Positions 23,028 to 32,246 of a stretch of DNA of 64,000 nt are shown here, piece after piece; within the stretch, counting starts at the first letter, position 1; every line of letters begins with the position of its first letter. The position numbers and the translations under genes are program-made. The notes beneath the pieces were generated by a model, which was not told the DNA's origin, ran no database searches, and saw only the letters and a list, made by a program, of their open reading frames with translations. Source of the stretch: an uncultured Eubacteriales bacterium (GTDB lineage: Bacteria; Bacillota; Clostridia; Oscillospirales; Oscillospiraceae). The stretch is taken from positions 136,860 to 200,859 of the forward strand of contig CAJKDY010000002.1 of assembly GCA_905198835.1 (NCBI GenBank). The letters run 5' to 3'.

Positions 23028-25655
23028 TCAAGGCGTCTCGTCTTTCTCCCATGCCTTCTGAAATGCCTGGGCGATGGGTTGAGATGGCGAGGGAAGCTGG
23101 CTTTTGCGCACCAGAGCGTCGATCTGGCCCAGGGAGGTCTCCATCTCCTGGTGGAGGGCGCTGGCGGAGAGGCGCAGAGCCCCGTGGCCCAGAATGATGA
23201 CCTGGACCAGTCCGTCAGAGGTGGCCACCCGGACCCGGTTATCCTTACCCAGGCGGTAGGTGGCCTTTTCGATATAGGCGTCGGCGGTCTCGGCCTCCTT
23301 GGTGTAGACCACGGTGATGTTGTGGTGCTTTTCCACCTTCTCCACGCCGCCCTTGACCTTGTAGGCGTCAAAGACCACGATGACCCGGTTGCCCCGGTAG
23401 CCCTGGTAGTTGGACAAAAGCTCGATGAGCAGGACCCGGGCGGCGTCCAGGTTCTGCTGGGCCAGGGCCTTCAACTCATCCCAGGCGAAGATGATGTTGT
23501 AGCCGTCCACCAGAAGATATTCCGCCTTGTCCTCGCCCAGGTCCACCTGGACCTTGTCGGGCAGGGTGGGGGCGCTCTTGGGCGTGGTCATGGGCCGGGG
23601 CCCGGGCGTTTTGATGGGGCCGTAGGTCCGCTCGAAGATGGCCTGGAGCTCGTCGTCCTGGGCCTTGGTGCCCGAGTAGGACACGGCCCTGGGCGCTTGG
23701 GAGACCACCTGGGCGTCTTCCACCACGCCATCTGTGAGCTTGAGACCGCTGGAGACGTGGGCGTGGGCGGGAACGTCCTGCCAGGGGACGCTGTGGCCCG
23801 CGCCGTGGGAGCAGAAGACCGAGTCGGCGGGGTGCTCGGTGTCCCGCTCCGGGTCGTAGCCGCTGGCCGCCACCACCGTTTCCTGGTCCCGGCAGGGCCG
23901 GTAACCGCCCAGGGCGCAGCTCAACCGGCCCAGACCATGGGTGTAGGCGGCTAAAAGAGCGGGGTAGTCCCCAAAGGCGGCCACGCTGACTGAGCCGCGA
24001 ATAGAGGCCTCCTCGCCCAGGGTCTGGGGCGGCTCTACGTCCGCACCCATCTGGCCCAGGTCGGACAGAGCCCGTCCCACAAAGCTCTGGGGCAGCTCCA
24101 GTACAAAGTCATACCAGGGCTCCAGCAGTACGTTTTCCGCGCCCATCAGCCCCTGCCGCAAAGCTCGGCAGGCGGCCTGACGAAAGTCGCCGCCCTCGGT
24201 GTGCTTAGGGTGGGCCCGCCCGGCCACCAGGGTAATGTTCACATCGGTCAGCGGCGCGCCGGTGAGCACGCCGGGATGGCTCAAACTGGCCAGCGAGCTG
24301 ATGGCCAGCCGCTGCCAAGTGAAGTCCATCATCTCTTGGGGACAGGAGGAGAAGAAATGCAGGCCGCTGCCCGGTTCCGCCGGCTCCAGGAGCAGATGGA
24401 CCTCGGCATAGTGCCGCAGGGGCTCAAAGTGGCCGATACCGATGGCGGGGGCGGCGATGGTCTCCTTGTAGAGAATGGCGCCGGGACCAAACTCACAGGC
24501 TAGGCCGAAACGGTCGGCCAGCACCCGACGGAGGATCTGGCCCTGGACCTCGCCCATGAGCTGGACATGGATGGCCCGGTTTTGCTCGTCCCAGGACACA
24601 TGAAGCTGAGGGTCCTCGCTGGCCAGCTGCTGAAAATGCTGATAGGCCACATGGGGGTCCTGTCCCTCGTTTAGCAGGACCTGATAGGTCCGCACGGGCT
24701 GGAGCGCAGGGGACACAAGGGCCGGACCGTCGCCATAGACCTGGCCGGGCGTGGCCTGGGTCAGCCCGGTGACGGCGCAGAGGGTCCCTGCCGGCGCGGC
24801 GTCGATGGTCTGGAACTTGTCCCCGGAGTAAAGGCGGATCTGGTCCACCTTCTCGCCCTCGGCCAGTACGTCCTTCACCCGCAGCATGCCGCCGGTGATC
24901 TTGAGATGAGTAATCTGCCCGCCGCCCTGGGGCCGCTCCACCTTGTAGACCTGGGCGGAGAAGGTCTCGGGCCAGCGCTTTGAAGGCAGGGCCGTCTCCA
25001 GATCAGACAAAAACTCCGCCACGCCCTCCAGCTTCAACGCCGAGCCAAACCAGCAGGGGAAGAGCCGCCGTTGGGCTATCAAATGGGGGATGACATCAGA
25101 AGACAAGCTCCCCTTGTTAAGATACTGGGCCAGCAGGTCCTCGTCGCACAGGGCCACCGACTCCCAAAAGCTGTCGTCTCGCGGCCCAGAGAAGTCCACG
25201 CACTGGCCGCTGAGGACGCTTTGCAGCTCGGCCATCAGATTTTCCCGGCCCCGGTTGGGCAGATCCATTTTATTGACAAACAGCACCGTGGGCACGCCGT
25301 AGCGCTCCAGCAGCCGCCACAGGGTACGGGTGTGGCTCTGAACGCCGTCGGTACCGCTGACCACCAGCAAGGCGCAGTCCATCACCTGCAAGGCCCGCTC
25401 CATCTCGGCGGAGAAGTCCACGTGGCCCGGGGTATCCAAAAGGGTGATCTGCCGACCTCCCAGTGGAAAGATGGCTTGCTTGGAGAAGATGGTGATGCCC
25501 CGCTCCCGCTCCAAAGCGTCGGTGTCCAGGAAGCTGCTCTGGTGGTCCACCCGCCCCAGGCTCCGCAGCTGCCCGGCGGAGTACAAGAGGGCCTCGGACA
25601 AGGTGGTCTTGCCCGCGTCCACATGGGCCAGGATGCCCAGCACCGTGTTGTCCAT
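23028..25655 (-). CDS. TetM-like translational GTPase fused to a Rae1/YacP-type NYN nuclease
   Basis: 875 residues in two parts. Residues 1-660 are an EF-G/TetM-type GTPase: G1 AHVDAGKTT (10-18), switch RGITIFS, G3 DTPGHVDF, G4 NKMD, then domains II-V. After a Pro-rich linker, residues 711-850 form a NYN/PIN domain closely resembling B. subtilis YacP (Rae1), the ribosome-dependent endoribonuclease that cuts mRNA in the A site. Its acidic residues D717 (VDGYN), D763 (VVFDAY), D792 (ETAD) and D814 (ATSDG) are intact. Annotation pipelines usually call such proteins TetM-family resistance proteins. The fusion suggests instead a factor that enters the ribosomal A site carrying a nuclease (inference). 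Confidence 0.9.
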   Translation of the reverse strand: MDNTVLGILAHVDAGKTTLSEALLYSAGQLRSLGRVDHQSSFLDTDALERERGITIFSKQAIFPLGGRQITLLDTPGHVDFSAEMERALQVMDCALLVVSGTDGVQSHTRTLWRLLERYGVPTVLFVNKMDLPNRGRENLMAELQSVLSGQCVDFSGPRDDSFWESVALCDEDLLAQYLNKGSLSSDVIPHLIAQRRLFPCWFGSALKLEGVAEFLSDLETALPSKRWPETFSAQVYKVERPQGGGQITHLKITGGMLRVKDVLAEGEKVDQIRLYSGDKFQTIDAAPAGTLCAVTGLTQATPGQVYGDGPALVSPALQPVRTYQVLLNEGQDPHVAYQHFQQLASEDPQLHVSWDEQNRAIHVQLMGEVQGQILRRVLADRFGLACEFGPGAILYKETIAAPAIGIGHFEPLRHYAEVHLLLEPAEPGSGLHFFSSCPQEMMDFTWQRLAISSLASLSHPGVLTGAPLTDVNITLVAGRAHPKHTEGGDFRQAACRALRQGLMGAENVLLEPWYDFVLELPQSFVGRALSDLGQMGADVEPPQTLGEEASIRGSVSVAAFGDYPALLAAYTHGLGRLSCALGGYRPCRDQETVVAASGYDPERDTEHPADSVFCSHGAGHSVPWQDVPAHAHVSSGLKLTDGVVEDAQVVSQAPRAVSYSGTKAQDDELQAIFERTYGPIKTPGPRPMTTPKSAPTLPDKVQVDLGEDKAEYLLVDGYNIIFAWDELKALAQQNLDAARVLLIELLSNYQGYRGNRVIVVFDAYKVKGGVEKVEKHHNITVVYTKEAETADAYIEKATYRLGKDNRVRVATSDGLVQVIILGHGALRLSASALHQEMETSLGQIDALVRKSQLPSPSQPIAQAFQKAWEKDETP

Positions 25656-25693
25656 GTCCGTCCCTCCCTCCGCGCAATGTGTTTGTCAGAGGT

Positions 25694-25722
25694 ATTTTAC
25701 CACGCCCGGCAAGGTTGAGCAA
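25694..25722 (-). promoter_or_regulatory. Promoter of the GTPase-NYN fusion gene
   Basis: On the minus strand: TTGCTC (25722-25717), 17 bases, TAAAAT (25699-25694), with TG at the extended -10 position. It lies back to back with the promoter of the TfoX-domain gene. Confidence 0.65.
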
Positions 25723-25725
25723 GCC

Positions 25726-25754
25726 TTGCGTCTCAGGGTCGGGTATGCTATGAT
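25726..25754 (+). promoter_or_regulatory. Promoter of the TfoX-domain gene
   Basis: TTGCGT (25726-25731), 17 bases, TATGAT (25749-25754), with TGC just before the -10 (extended -10). Confidence 0.65.
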
Positions 25755-25789
25755 ATTCCATAGAAATATCTGGAGAAAGGCGGGAGAGC

Positions 25790-26047
25790 ATGGCTGAATT
25801 GACATCCCTGATCAATATAGGGAAGGAGATGTTCCGAAAGCTGACCTCGGTAGGGGTAGATACCCCGGAGAAGCTGACCGAGCTTGGAGCGGAGCAGGTC
25901 TTCTTTCAGTTGAAGGCCCGCTATCCCCAGGTCTGTCTGGTCCACCTCTATGTTTTGGAAGGGGCCATCACCGGGACCCTCTATAACGCGCTGCCGGAAA
26001 GGCGCAAAAGAGAGCTGAAGGCATTCAGCGACGGCTTGAAGGACTAG
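25790..26047 (+). CDS. TfoX C-terminal domain protein
   Basis: 85 residues. The helical pattern LTSLINIGKEMFRKLTSVG, then TPEKLTELGAEQVF, and LYVLEGAITG matches the stand-alone TfoX C-terminal domain (helix-hairpin-helix-like). In proteobacteria TfoX activates competence genes. The isolated C-terminal domain in Firmicutes has no proven function. The ATG at 25790 has a GGCGGGAGAG site. It is followed 13 bases later by the lipase-like gene. Confidence 0.85.
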   Translation: MAELTSLINIGKEMFRKLTSVGVDTPEKLTELGAEQVFFQLKARYPQVCLVHLYVLEGAITGTLYNALPERRKRELKAFSDGLKD

Positions 26048-26060
26048 GAGGCGACCGCGT

Positions 26061-26885
26061 ATGGAGCGTGTGAACAAGAGTATCTGTCAGACCAGTTATC
26101 CCGTTGTGCTGGTTCATGGCACAGGGTTTCGGGATTGGCGGGGACTTCAATACTGGGGCCGTATCCCAAAGGCACTGGAGGAATGTGGAGCCCAGGTCTT
26201 TTTCGGCAACCAGGACGGCTGGGCCACGGTGGAGCAAAACGCCGCCGCTCTGCGAGAGCGTGTGGAGGAGGTCCTGGCCCAGACGGGCAGCGAGAAGGTC
26301 CATCTTATTGCCCACTCCAAGGGTGGGCTGGATGCCCGGTGCATGGTGTCCTCTCTGGACATGGGGGACAAGGTGGCCTCGGTATCTCTGGTAGCTACCC
26401 CCAACCACGGCTCCAGAACGATGGACGGGCTATACCAGATGCCCAAGTGGGTCTTTCGTCTGGCGGGCTTTTTCGTCAATACCTGGTATCGGCTGTTGGG
26501 AGATAAGCACCCGGATTTTTGCTCAGTTTGCTTTCAGTTCACCACCGCCTGGGCCCGGGAATTCAACGAGAATAACCCGGATGTAGATGGAGTGCTCTAC
26601 CGCAGCTATGCCGGCGTTATGTCCTCTTGGCGTAGTGACGTCTTCATGTGGTGGCAAAACCTGATCATGGGCTGGGTGGAGAAGGACAACGATGGTCTGG
26701 TAACCCTGGAGTCCGCCCGCTGGAGCGGGTTTCAGGGGGTCTGGCAAGGCGTGGGCGGCCGGGGCGTTTCTCACATGGACGAGATCGACTTTCGTCGCCG
26801 GCCCCTGAAATATCATGGAAAACGCTATGACGTTGTGGAGGAATACATCAAAATGGTAGCGCAGCTCAAGGAGCTTGGGCTGTGA
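26061..26885 (+). CDS. Lipase-like alpha/beta-hydrolase
   Basis: 274 residues. It has the triacylglycerol-lipase pattern: VVLVHGTGFRDWRG (oxyanion loop), nucleophile Ser in LIAHSKGGLDAR, Asp in EKDNDGLV, and His in GVSHMDEIDF. No signal peptide is evident, so it is probably cytoplasmic or uses another export route. Substrate is unknown; a lipid ester or carboxylester is likely. It lies between the TfoX-domain gene and the 5-formyl-THF cyclo-ligase gene in one run of genes. Confidence 0.85.
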   Translation: MERVNKSICQTSYPVVLVHGTGFRDWRGLQYWGRIPKALEECGAQVFFGNQDGWATVEQNAAALRERVEEVLAQTGSEKVHLIAHSKGGLDARCMVSSLDMGDKVASVSLVATPNHGSRTMDGLYQMPKWVFRLAGFFVNTWYRLLGDKHPDFCSVCFQFTTAWAREFNENNPDVDGVLYRSYAGVMSSWRSDVFMWWQNLIMGWVEKDNDGLVTLESARWSGFQGVWQGVGGRGVSHMDEIDFRRRPLKYHGKRYDVVEEYIKMVAQLKELGL

Positions 26886-26902
26886 AGGGGAGTGGAGAGA
26901 CT

Positions 26903-27472
26903 GTGACGAAGCAGGCCCAGCGAGAGCTGTGCCTGGCACGGCGGCGTGCTTTGTCGGAGGAGGAGCGGGGCGCTAAAAGCGCCGCCATCTGTGAACACCT
27001 GACGGCACTGCCGGAGCTTCAGGCAGCCAAGACCATCCTGTCCTACCGGGCTACGGAGGACGAGGTGGACCTGACCGCCTTTCATACCTGGGCGCTGGAG
27101 CAGGGCAAGGTCCTGGCCTTTCCCGTATGCCGGGGTGGGGGACAGATGGAGGCGTATATTCCCGCCGGGCCGGAGAACTGGCGACAGGGGAGATACGGCA
27201 TCTGGGAGCCCGACCCAGAGCGGTCTCGCCTGGTAGAGCCCGGTGAGTTGAACGCTGTCATCCTCCCCTGCGTGGGCTTTGACGCCTCGGGGCAGCGGCT
27301 GGGCCACGGCGGCGGGTACTATGACCGCTATCTGCCTCAGTGCGCCCAGGCCGTCCGCGTCCTGGCCGCCTTTGAGGCCCAGCGGCTGGAATGGGTAATG
27401 ACCGATCCCCATGACCAGAGGGCCGAGCTGGCAGTGACCGAGCGGGGCGTTTTTCCCTCTGGCGGTACTTGA
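26903..27472 (+). CDS. 5-formyltetrahydrofolate cyclo-ligase
   Basis: 189 residues. The enzyme converts 5-formyl-THF to 5,10-methenyl-THF using ATP. The C-terminal signature GFDASGQRLGHGGGYYDRYL is clear, and the N-terminal RRALSEEER is typical. The GTG at 26903 with GGAGAG just upstream is preferred over the GTG at 26882, which overlaps the lipase stop and has no site. The glnA promoter begins over its stop codon. Confidence 0.92.
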   Translation: MTKQAQRELCLARRRALSEEERGAKSAAICEHLTALPELQAAKTILSYRATEDEVDLTAFHTWALEQGKVLAFPVCRGGGQMEAYIPAGPENWRQGRYGIWEPDPERSRLVEPGELNAVILPCVGFDASGQRLGHGGGYYDRYLPQCAQAVRVLAAFEAQRLEWVMTDPHDQRAELAVTERGVFPSGGT

Positions 27473-27498
27473 CAGCCAAGCCCTTGGCACGATATACT
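27469..27498 (+). promoter_or_regulatory. Promoter of glnA
   Basis: TTGACA (27469-27474), 18 bases, TATACT (27493-27498). It overlaps the stop codon of the preceding gene. No GlnR-type operator was recognised. Confidence 0.8.
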
Positions 27499-27542
27499 AC
27501 TAAATTAGGTTTTCGCATATTTTGGAGAAAGAGGTGCCCGGC

Positions 27543-28874
27543 ATGAGCTACACCAAAGAGCAGATCATGAAGATCGTGAAGGATGAGGACATCAAGTTCA
27601 TTCGGATGCAGTTTACCGATATTTTCGGGCAGCTGAAGAATGTTGCCATCACGGCCTCTCAGCTGGAAAAGGCCCTGAATAACCAGATCATGTTCGACGG
27701 CTCCTCTATCGAGGGCTTTGTGCGTTTGGAGGAGTCCGACCAGTGTTTGTACCCGGACCTGGACAGCTTTGTGGTCTTCCCTTGGCGGCCTCAGCACGGC
27801 AAGGTGGCCCGGCTCATCTGCGATGTGTATAACCCCGACGGCACCCCCTTTGTGGGCGATCCCCGTGGCGTACTGAAAAACGTGCTCAGCAAGGCCAAGA
27901 AGATGGGCTTTGATACCTTCAACGTGGGCCCCGAGGCGGAGTTCTTCCTCTTCCAGACCGACGAGGAGGGCAAGCCCACCACCCAAACCAACGACGAAGC
28001 GGGCTACTTTGACCTGGGTCCCCTGGATCACGGCGAGTCTACCCGTCGCCAGATCTGCCTGGCATTGGAGGAGATGGGCTTTGAGATCGAGGCCAGCCAC
28101 CATGAGGTGGCCCAGGGCCAGCATGAGATCGACTTCAAGTATCAAGACGCCCTCCACTGCGCCGATTCGGTCATGACCTTCAAGCTGGCCGTCAAGGTCA
28201 TGGCCCAGCAAAACGGGCTCCATGCCACCTTTATGCCCAAGCCTATCTTCGGCATCGCGGGCTCGGGTATGCACATCAATATGTCCCTGTTCAAGAAGGG
28301 TAAGAACGTTTTCTATGACGAAAAGGGCGAAAAGAAGCTCTCCAAGACCGCCTACCACTTTATTGCCGGCGTTTTGCATCACATGAAGGGTATGGCTGCC
28401 ATCACCAATCCCCTGGTGAACTCCTATAAGCGCTTGGTGCCGGGCTACGAGGCGCCGTGCTACATGGCCTGGTCGGCCTCCAACCGTTCCGCGCTGATCC
28501 GCATCCCCGCCGCCCGAGGCCAGGCCACCCGGATGGAGCTGCGGTGCCCCGACCCCTGCTGCAACCCCTATCTGGCCCTGGCTGTCTGCCTGGCCGCGGG
28601 GCTGGACGGCATTGAAAAGGAAATGACCCCGCCGCCGGAGGTGACGGAGAACATCTTTGAGCTGACCCCCGCCGCCCGCCGCCGCAAGGGCATCGCGGCG
28701 CTGCCCGGTTCTCTGAACGAGGCGCTGGAGGCACTGAAAAAGGACAAGTTTATCCTGGACGTGCTGGGCGAGCACGTTGCCGCGCAGTATATCGCGGGCA
28801 AGGAGGCCGAGTGGCATGAATACTGCACCCGGGTCTCCTCTTGGGAGCGGGACAAGTATATCATCAATTATTAA
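27543..28874 (+). CDS. glnA: Glutamine synthetase, type I
   Basis: A 443-residue dodecameric enzyme that makes glutamine from glutamate, ammonia and ATP. Signatures are FDGSSIEGF, GPEAEFFLF, AGSGMHINMS, and the ATP-binding NRSALIRIPAARGQATR. The length is exactly that of GSI-alpha enzymes. The ATG at 27543 with GAGGTG upstream is chosen over the TTG at 27522. It is followed by dapF and dapL, which consume glutamate-derived amino groups. Confidence 0.97.
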   Translation: MSYTKEQIMKIVKDEDIKFIRMQFTDIFGQLKNVAITASQLEKALNNQIMFDGSSIEGFVRLEESDQCLYPDLDSFVVFPWRPQHGKVARLICDVYNPDGTPFVGDPRGVLKNVLSKAKKMGFDTFNVGPEAEFFLFQTDEEGKPTTQTNDEAGYFDLGPLDHGESTRRQICLALEEMGFEIEASHHEVAQGQHEIDFKYQDALHCADSVMTFKLAVKVMAQQNGLHATFMPKPIFGIAGSGMHINMSLFKKGKNVFYDEKGEKKLSKTAYHFIAGVLHHMKGMAAITNPLVNSYKRLVPGYEAPCYMAWSASNRSALIRIPAARGQATRMELRCPDPCCNPYLALAVCLAAGLDGIEKEMTPPPEVTENIFELTPAARRRKGIAALPGSLNEALEALKKDKFILDVLGEHVAAQYIAGKEAEWHEYCTRVSSWERDKYIINY

Positions 28875-28894
28875 GCGGAAAGGGGAGAGCGCTC

Positions 28895-29689
28895 ATGCGC
28901 TTTACCAAGATGGAGGGTTTGGGCAACGACTACGTCTATCTGGACTGCACCAAGGCCGTCCCCGACTCGCTACCTGAGCTGGCCCGGAAGGTGTCTGACC
29001 GGCACTTTGGCATTGGTAGCGACGGGCTGATCTGCATTTTTCCCTCAGATGTGGCCGACTTTCGGATGGTCATGTTCAACGCCGATGGCTCCCAGGCCGA
29101 GATGTGCGGCAACGGCATCCGCTGCGTGGGCAAATTCGTCTACGACAAGGGCCTGACGGACAAGACCCAGCTGACTGTCGAGACCCTAGCTGGTATAAAG
29201 CATCTTGCCTTGACAGCGAAAGACGGCAAAGTGGATGCCGTCACCGTGGACATGGGCGTTCCTCAGTTGGGGGAATTCCGAACTGTCACCTGCAAGGACG
29301 GGGAGTACAAGGGACAGTGCGTCTCGGTCGGCAATCCCCATTTTGTCATCCAGGTAGAAGCTGTAAAGGATTTTCCCTTGTCGGTTCACGCGTCGCTTTC
29401 CGTTCCCAATCCCGCCTTTCCCCAGGGGGTAAACGTGGAGATCGTGGAGCTTGTGGACCGCAAGCACGTGAAAATGCGGGTCTGGGAGCGGGGCAGCGGG
29501 GAGACGCTGGCCTGCGGCACCGGGGCCACGGCCACTGCAGCCGCCTGCGCCAGCCAGGGCCTGACAGACCGGGAGGTCACTGTGACCTTGCTGGGGGGCG
29601 ACCTCCGCATCCGCTGGGACGAGGGAGATGGCCACATCTATATGACCGGTCCGGCGCGGACGGTCTTTGAGGGCGAATGGCCCGACTAA
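28895..29689 (+). CDS. dapF: Diaminopimelate epimerase
   Basis: 264 residues. It interconverts LL- and meso-diaminopimelate, for lysine and peptidoglycan. The two catalytic cysteines sit in AEMCGNGIRC and LACGTGATA. The standard start MRFTKMEGLGNDY is at 28895 with an AAAGGGGAGAG site; the frame is open 18 codons upstream into glnA. It precedes dapL by 12 bases, giving two consecutive pathway steps. Confidence 0.96.
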   Translation: MRFTKMEGLGNDYVYLDCTKAVPDSLPELARKVSDRHFGIGSDGLICIFPSDVADFRMVMFNADGSQAEMCGNGIRCVGKFVYDKGLTDKTQLTVETLAGIKHLALTAKDGKVDAVTVDMGVPQLGEFRTVTCKDGEYKGQCVSVGNPHFVIQVEAVKDFPLSVHASLSVPNPAFPQGVNVEIVELVDRKHVKMRVWERGSGETLACGTGATATAAACASQGLTDREVTVTLLGGDLRIRWDEGDGHIYMTGPARTVFEGEWPD

Positions 29690-29701
29690 GGAGGAATTCA
29701 C

Positions 29702-30919
29702 ATGGCAAAGATCAACGAAAACTTTTTGAAGCTGCCCGGCGGGTATCTCTTCCCTGAGATCGGCCGGCGGGTCCGTGCCTTCAGCGCGGAGAACCCGCCC
29801 ATGCCCCTCATCCGCCTGGGCATTGGCGACGTAACCCTGCCCCTGGCCCCGGCCGTCATCGAGGCCATGCAGAAGGCCACCGCCGAGATGGGCGCGAAGG
29901 AGACCTTCCGGGGCTACTGCGAGGAGACCTGCGGGGCCTATGATTTCCTGCGCTTTGCCATCCAAAGGAGCTACAAGGACCGGGGCGTGGACATCGACGA
30001 CGACGAGATCTTTGTCTCCGACGGCGCCAAGAGCGACTGCGGCAACATCGGCGACATCTTCTCGGTGGATAACGTGGTGGCCGTCTGCGACCCTGTTTAC
30101 CCCGTCTATGTGGACACCAACGCCATGGCGGGCCGGGCCGGAGATCACGACGGCGAGAAGTGGTCCAAGCTCATCTACCTGCCCTGCACCGCCGAAAACG
30201 GCTTTTTCCCGGCCCTGCCGGAAGGAAAGGCCCCCGACCTTATCTACATCTGCTCCCCCAACAACCCCACCGGCACGGCGGCTACAAAGGAGCAGCTGAA
30301 AATGTGGGTGGACTATGCCAACGCCCACGACAGCGTAATCCTCTTTGACAGCGCCTATGAGGCTTTTATTACCACCCCCGGCATTCCCCACAGCATCTTT
30401 GAGATCGAAGGGGCCAAGACCTGCGCCATCGAGTTCCGCTCCTTCTCCAAGACCGCGGGCTTTACCGGCAACCGCTGCGCCTACACTGTCATTCCCAAGG
30501 CTCTGGAGCGGGGCGGGGCCAGCCTCAATAAGCTCTGGAACCGCCGTCAGGGCACCAAGTTCAACGGCGTGCCCTACGTCATCCAGCGGGCCGCCGAGGC
30601 GGTGCTGAGCCCGGAGGGCTGGAAGCAGTGCCAGCAGTCCATTGCCTACTACCTCAACAACGCCAAGGTCATCCGGGACGGACTGACCAAGGCGGGCCTC
30701 ACCGTCTACGGTGGCGTGGACGCGCCCTACATCTGGGCCAGAACGCCCCAGGGCGTAGGCTCCTGGGAGTTCTTCGATAAGCTCCTCAAGCAGGCCTGCG
30801 TGGTTACAACCCCCGGCGCCGGCTTTGGCCCCAGCGGCGAGGGCTACATCCGCCTCACCGCCTTTGGCGACGCCCAGGCCACCCAAGAGGCCGTGGAGCG
30901 CATCGTGAAGGTGCTGTAA
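29702..30919 (+). CDS. dapL: LL-diaminopimelate aminotransferase
   Basis: 405 residues, PLP fold type I. It converts tetrahydrodipicolinate directly to LL-DAP using glutamate. The family start MAKINENFLKLPGGYLFPEI, the substrate loop RLGIGDVTLPL, and the PLP lysine in FRSFSKTAGFTG are all present. Its presence implies the DapL shortcut rather than the succinylase or acetylase routes. Strong AGGAGG site; terminator downstream. Confidence 0.95.
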   Translation: MAKINENFLKLPGGYLFPEIGRRVRAFSAENPPMPLIRLGIGDVTLPLAPAVIEAMQKATAEMGAKETFRGYCEETCGAYDFLRFAIQRSYKDRGVDIDDDEIFVSDGAKSDCGNIGDIFSVDNVVAVCDPVYPVYVDTNAMAGRAGDHDGEKWSKLIYLPCTAENGFFPALPEGKAPDLIYICSPNNPTGTAATKEQLKMWVDYANAHDSVILFDSAYEAFITTPGIPHSIFEIEGAKTCAIEFRSFSKTAGFTGNRCAYTVIPKALERGGASLNKLWNRRQGTKFNGVPYVIQRAAEAVLSPEGWKQCQQSIAYYLNNAKVIRDGLTKAGLTVYGGVDAPYIWARTPQGVGSWEFFDKLLKQACVVTTPGAGFGPSGEGYIRLTAFGDAQATQEAVERIVKVL

Positions 30920-30934
30920 CTGAGAATCAAAAAG

Positions 30935-30974
30935 AACGCCTTGCGGAAAATCTTCCGCAAGGCGTTTTCTTTTC
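30935..30974 (+). terminator. Bidirectional terminator between dapL and purD
   Basis: AACGCCTTGCGGAA (30935-30948) pairs with TTCCGCAAGGCGTT (30953-30966), followed by a T-rich run. The A run on the left makes it usable by the purine operon from the other side. Confidence 0.9.
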
Positions 30975-30981
30975 TTAGCGC

Positions 30982-32235
30982 TCACACACGGCCAATGTCG
31001 GTGCGGTATTGCATTTTCTCAAAGTGGATGGGCTTGGCGGCGGCGTAGGCCTTGTCGATGGCCTGGTCCAAAGTGGGAGCCACAGCGGTGACGCCCAGGA
31101 CGCGGCCACCGTTGGTGACGATCTGCCCGTCTCGGAGGGCGGTGCCGGCGTGGAAGACGGTGGCGGTTTTTCCCGCCGCGTCAAGGCCTGTAATGGGATA
31201 GCCCTTGTCATAGTTGCCGGGGTAGCCGCCTGAGGCCAGCACCAGGCAGCAGGCGGCTTCGCTACGCCAGCGGATGGGGGTCTTGGCCAAGGTCTTATTG
31301 CGGCAGGCCAGGAGAATGTCCATCAGATCGCTCTCCAGCAGGGAAAGCACCGCCTGGCACTCCGGGTCGCCAAAGCGGGCGTTATACTCCACCACTTTGG
31401 GCCCGTCGGGGGTGAGCATCAACCCGAAATAGATGACCCCTTGGAAGGACCGTCCCTCGGCGGCCATGGCCTTGACCGTGGGAAGAAAGATCTCGTCCAT
31501 GCAGCGCTGGGCCAGCTCGGGGGTGTAGTAGGGAGAAGGGGAGATGGCGCCCATGCCGCCGGTGTTGGGCCCTTTATTGCCATCAAAAGCCCGCTTGTGA
31601 TCCTGGGACGAGGGCATGGGGACGATGGTCTCACCGTCGCAGAAGGCCAGCACCGTTACTTCGGGGCCGGTCATGCACTCTTCAATCACGACCTTAGAGC
31701 CGGAAGCGCCAAACTTCTGGTCCACCATCATGGAGCGGACGGCGTCCAGCGCCTCGTCCACGCTCTGGGCTACCACCACGCCCTTACCCAGAGCCAGACC
31801 GTCGGCCTTGACCACGATGGGCGCGCCCTCGGAGCGGATGTAGTCCTCCGCGGCGGTAAGGTCTGTAAAGGTCTTATACTTGGCAGTGGGGATATGGTAT
31901 TTGGCCATCAGCTCCTTGGAAAAGGCCTTGCTGGCTTCGATAATGGCGGCGTTGGCACGGGGCCCAAAGGCGGGGATACCCGCGGCTTCCATGGCATCCA
32001 CCATGCCCAGAGCCAGAGGATCGTCCGGCGCGACCATCACAAGGTCCATGGCGTTTTCCTTGGCCCAGGCCACCATGGCGTCCACATCGGTGGCTTTGAT
32101 GGGCACACAGGTGGCCACCTGCGCGATGCCGCCGTTGCCCGGGGCACAGAAAAGCTCCGTGACCTTGGGGCTTTGGGCCAGCTTCCAGCAGATGGCGTGC
32201 TCCCGTCCGCCGGAGCCTACGACTAAAACTTTCAT
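30982..32235 (-). CDS. purD: Phosphoribosylamine-glycine ligase
   Basis: A 417-residue ATP-grasp enzyme making GAR, step 2 of purine synthesis. The N-terminal MKVLVVGSGGREHAI, the ATP-grasp motif IVVKADGLALGKGV, and the C-terminal EYNARFGDPECQ are present. It is the last gene of the minus-strand purine operon that starts at purE. Confidence 0.97.
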   Translation of the reverse strand: MKVLVVGSGGREHAICWKLAQSPKVTELFCAPGNGGIAQVATCVPIKATDVDAMVAWAKENAMDLVMVAPDDPLALGMVDAMEAAGIPAFGPRANAAIIEASKAFSKELMAKYHIPTAKYKTFTDLTAAEDYIRSEGAPIVVKADGLALGKGVVVAQSVDEALDAVRSMMVDQKFGASGSKVVIEECMTGPEVTVLAFCDGETIVPMPSSQDHKRAFDGNKGPNTGGMGAISPSPYYTPELAQRCMDEIFLPTVKAMAAEGRSFQGVIYFGLMLTPDGPKVVEYNARFGDPECQAVLSLLESDLMDILLACRNKTLAKTPIRWRSEAACCLVLASGGYPGNYDKGYPITGLDAAGKTATVFHAGTALRDGQIVTNGGRVLGVTAVAPTLDQAIDKAYAAAKPIHFEKMQYRTDIGRV

Positions 32236-32246
32236 TGAGAGACCTC

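Noticed and set aside
23019..23954. Plus-strand frame of 311 codons opposite the NYN part of the fusion
   Set aside because: Gly/Val/Leu-rich shadow; the minus-strand fusion gene has clear domains here.
23028..25655. Tetracycline resistance gene tet(M)
   Set aside because: The GTPase part is only distantly TetM-like and carries a nuclease fusion; chromosomal position without resistance-element context argues against a resistance call.
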